Assembly: GCA_937876375.1 (NCBI GenBank)
Contig: CALEHY010000003.1
Span: 1 to 14,525, forward strand
From: an uncultured Clostridia bacterium
GTDB lineage: Bacteria; Bacillota; Clostridia; Oscillospirales; Acutalibacteraceae
Length of the DNA stretch: 14,525 nt
Direction of reading: 5' to 3'
Numbering within the stretch: position 1 is the first letter of the stretch; the number at the start of each line of letters is the position of its first letter. The notes under the pieces were generated by a model that was not told the origin of the DNA, did no database searches, and saw only the letters and a list, made by a program, of their open reading frames with translations. Both the position numbers and the translations under genes were made by a program. Shown piece by piece: positions 14,487 through 14,525 of this stretch.

Positions 14487-14525
14487 GGCTCCCTTGTGTA
14501 AAGGGAGCTGGCAAACCTTTAGGTT
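14487..14525 (+). repeat. Short intergenic palindromic repeat, partial copy at right edge
   Basis: GGCTCCCTTGTGTAAAGGGA begins a copy of the element seen inverted at 1-50; the first 21 bases form a CTCCCTT/AAGGGAG hairpin. After the shared core the two copies diverge (CTGGCAAAC here). It is cut by the window end. Confidence 0.7.

Overview
The window looks like the chromosome of a low-GC Gram-positive bacterium of the class Clostridia, probably a gut member of the Oscillospirales/Ruminococcaceae. This rests on the strong AGGAGG-type ribosome binding sites, intrinsic terminators after almost every gene, the gene families present, and short intergenic repeat elements at both ends. The class is fairly safe; the family is inference. 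No phage, CRISPR, transposase, rRNA or tRNA gene is visible, and no gene-free stretch exceeds 300 bases.

Layout, left to right. (1) 1-225: end of a short repeat element and the terminator of the first gene. (2) 226-3323: a GPH-type sugar:cation symporter (minus strand) divergent from a small lipoprotein and a membrane-anchored alpha/beta hydrolase (plus strand). (3) 3365-6385: a cytosolic GH2 glycosidase and an iron-dependent alcohol dehydrogenase, both minus strand but apparently separate transcription units. (4) 6497-8568: an RluA-family pseudouridine synthase coupled to a small two-TM protein, then a deoxyribonucleotidase-like HAD phosphatase. (5) 8612-11263: a sodium-dependent amino-acid transporter (NSS family) divergent from an AzlCD branched-chain amino-acid exporter pair. 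(6) 11279-13435: an Sfp-type phosphopantetheinyl transferase divergent from a DUF1846/UPF0371 protein. (7) 13503-14525: a more accessory-looking tail with an 89-bp palindromic MITE-like element, an AT-rich SHOCT-domain membrane protein with codon use unlike its neighbours, and upstream of it a structured RNA ending in its own terminator. A second copy of the edge repeat closes the window in inverted orientation.

How the genes work together. Most are single-gene or two-gene units with recognisable sigma-A promoters and bidirectional terminators between convergent pairs. The sugar symporter and the GH2 enzyme could serve the same glycoside uptake and breakdown route, but they are not in one operon. 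The importer/exporter pair around 10,100 suggests amino-acid balance. The most unusual item is the leader at 14263-14444. A good promoter starts transcription at the foot of a long imperfect hairpin. A terminator follows, and its arms duplicate arms of the hairpin, so mutually exclusive pairings are possible before the SHOCT gene. This is what a riboswitch or attenuator looks like, and I do not recognise it as a known class.
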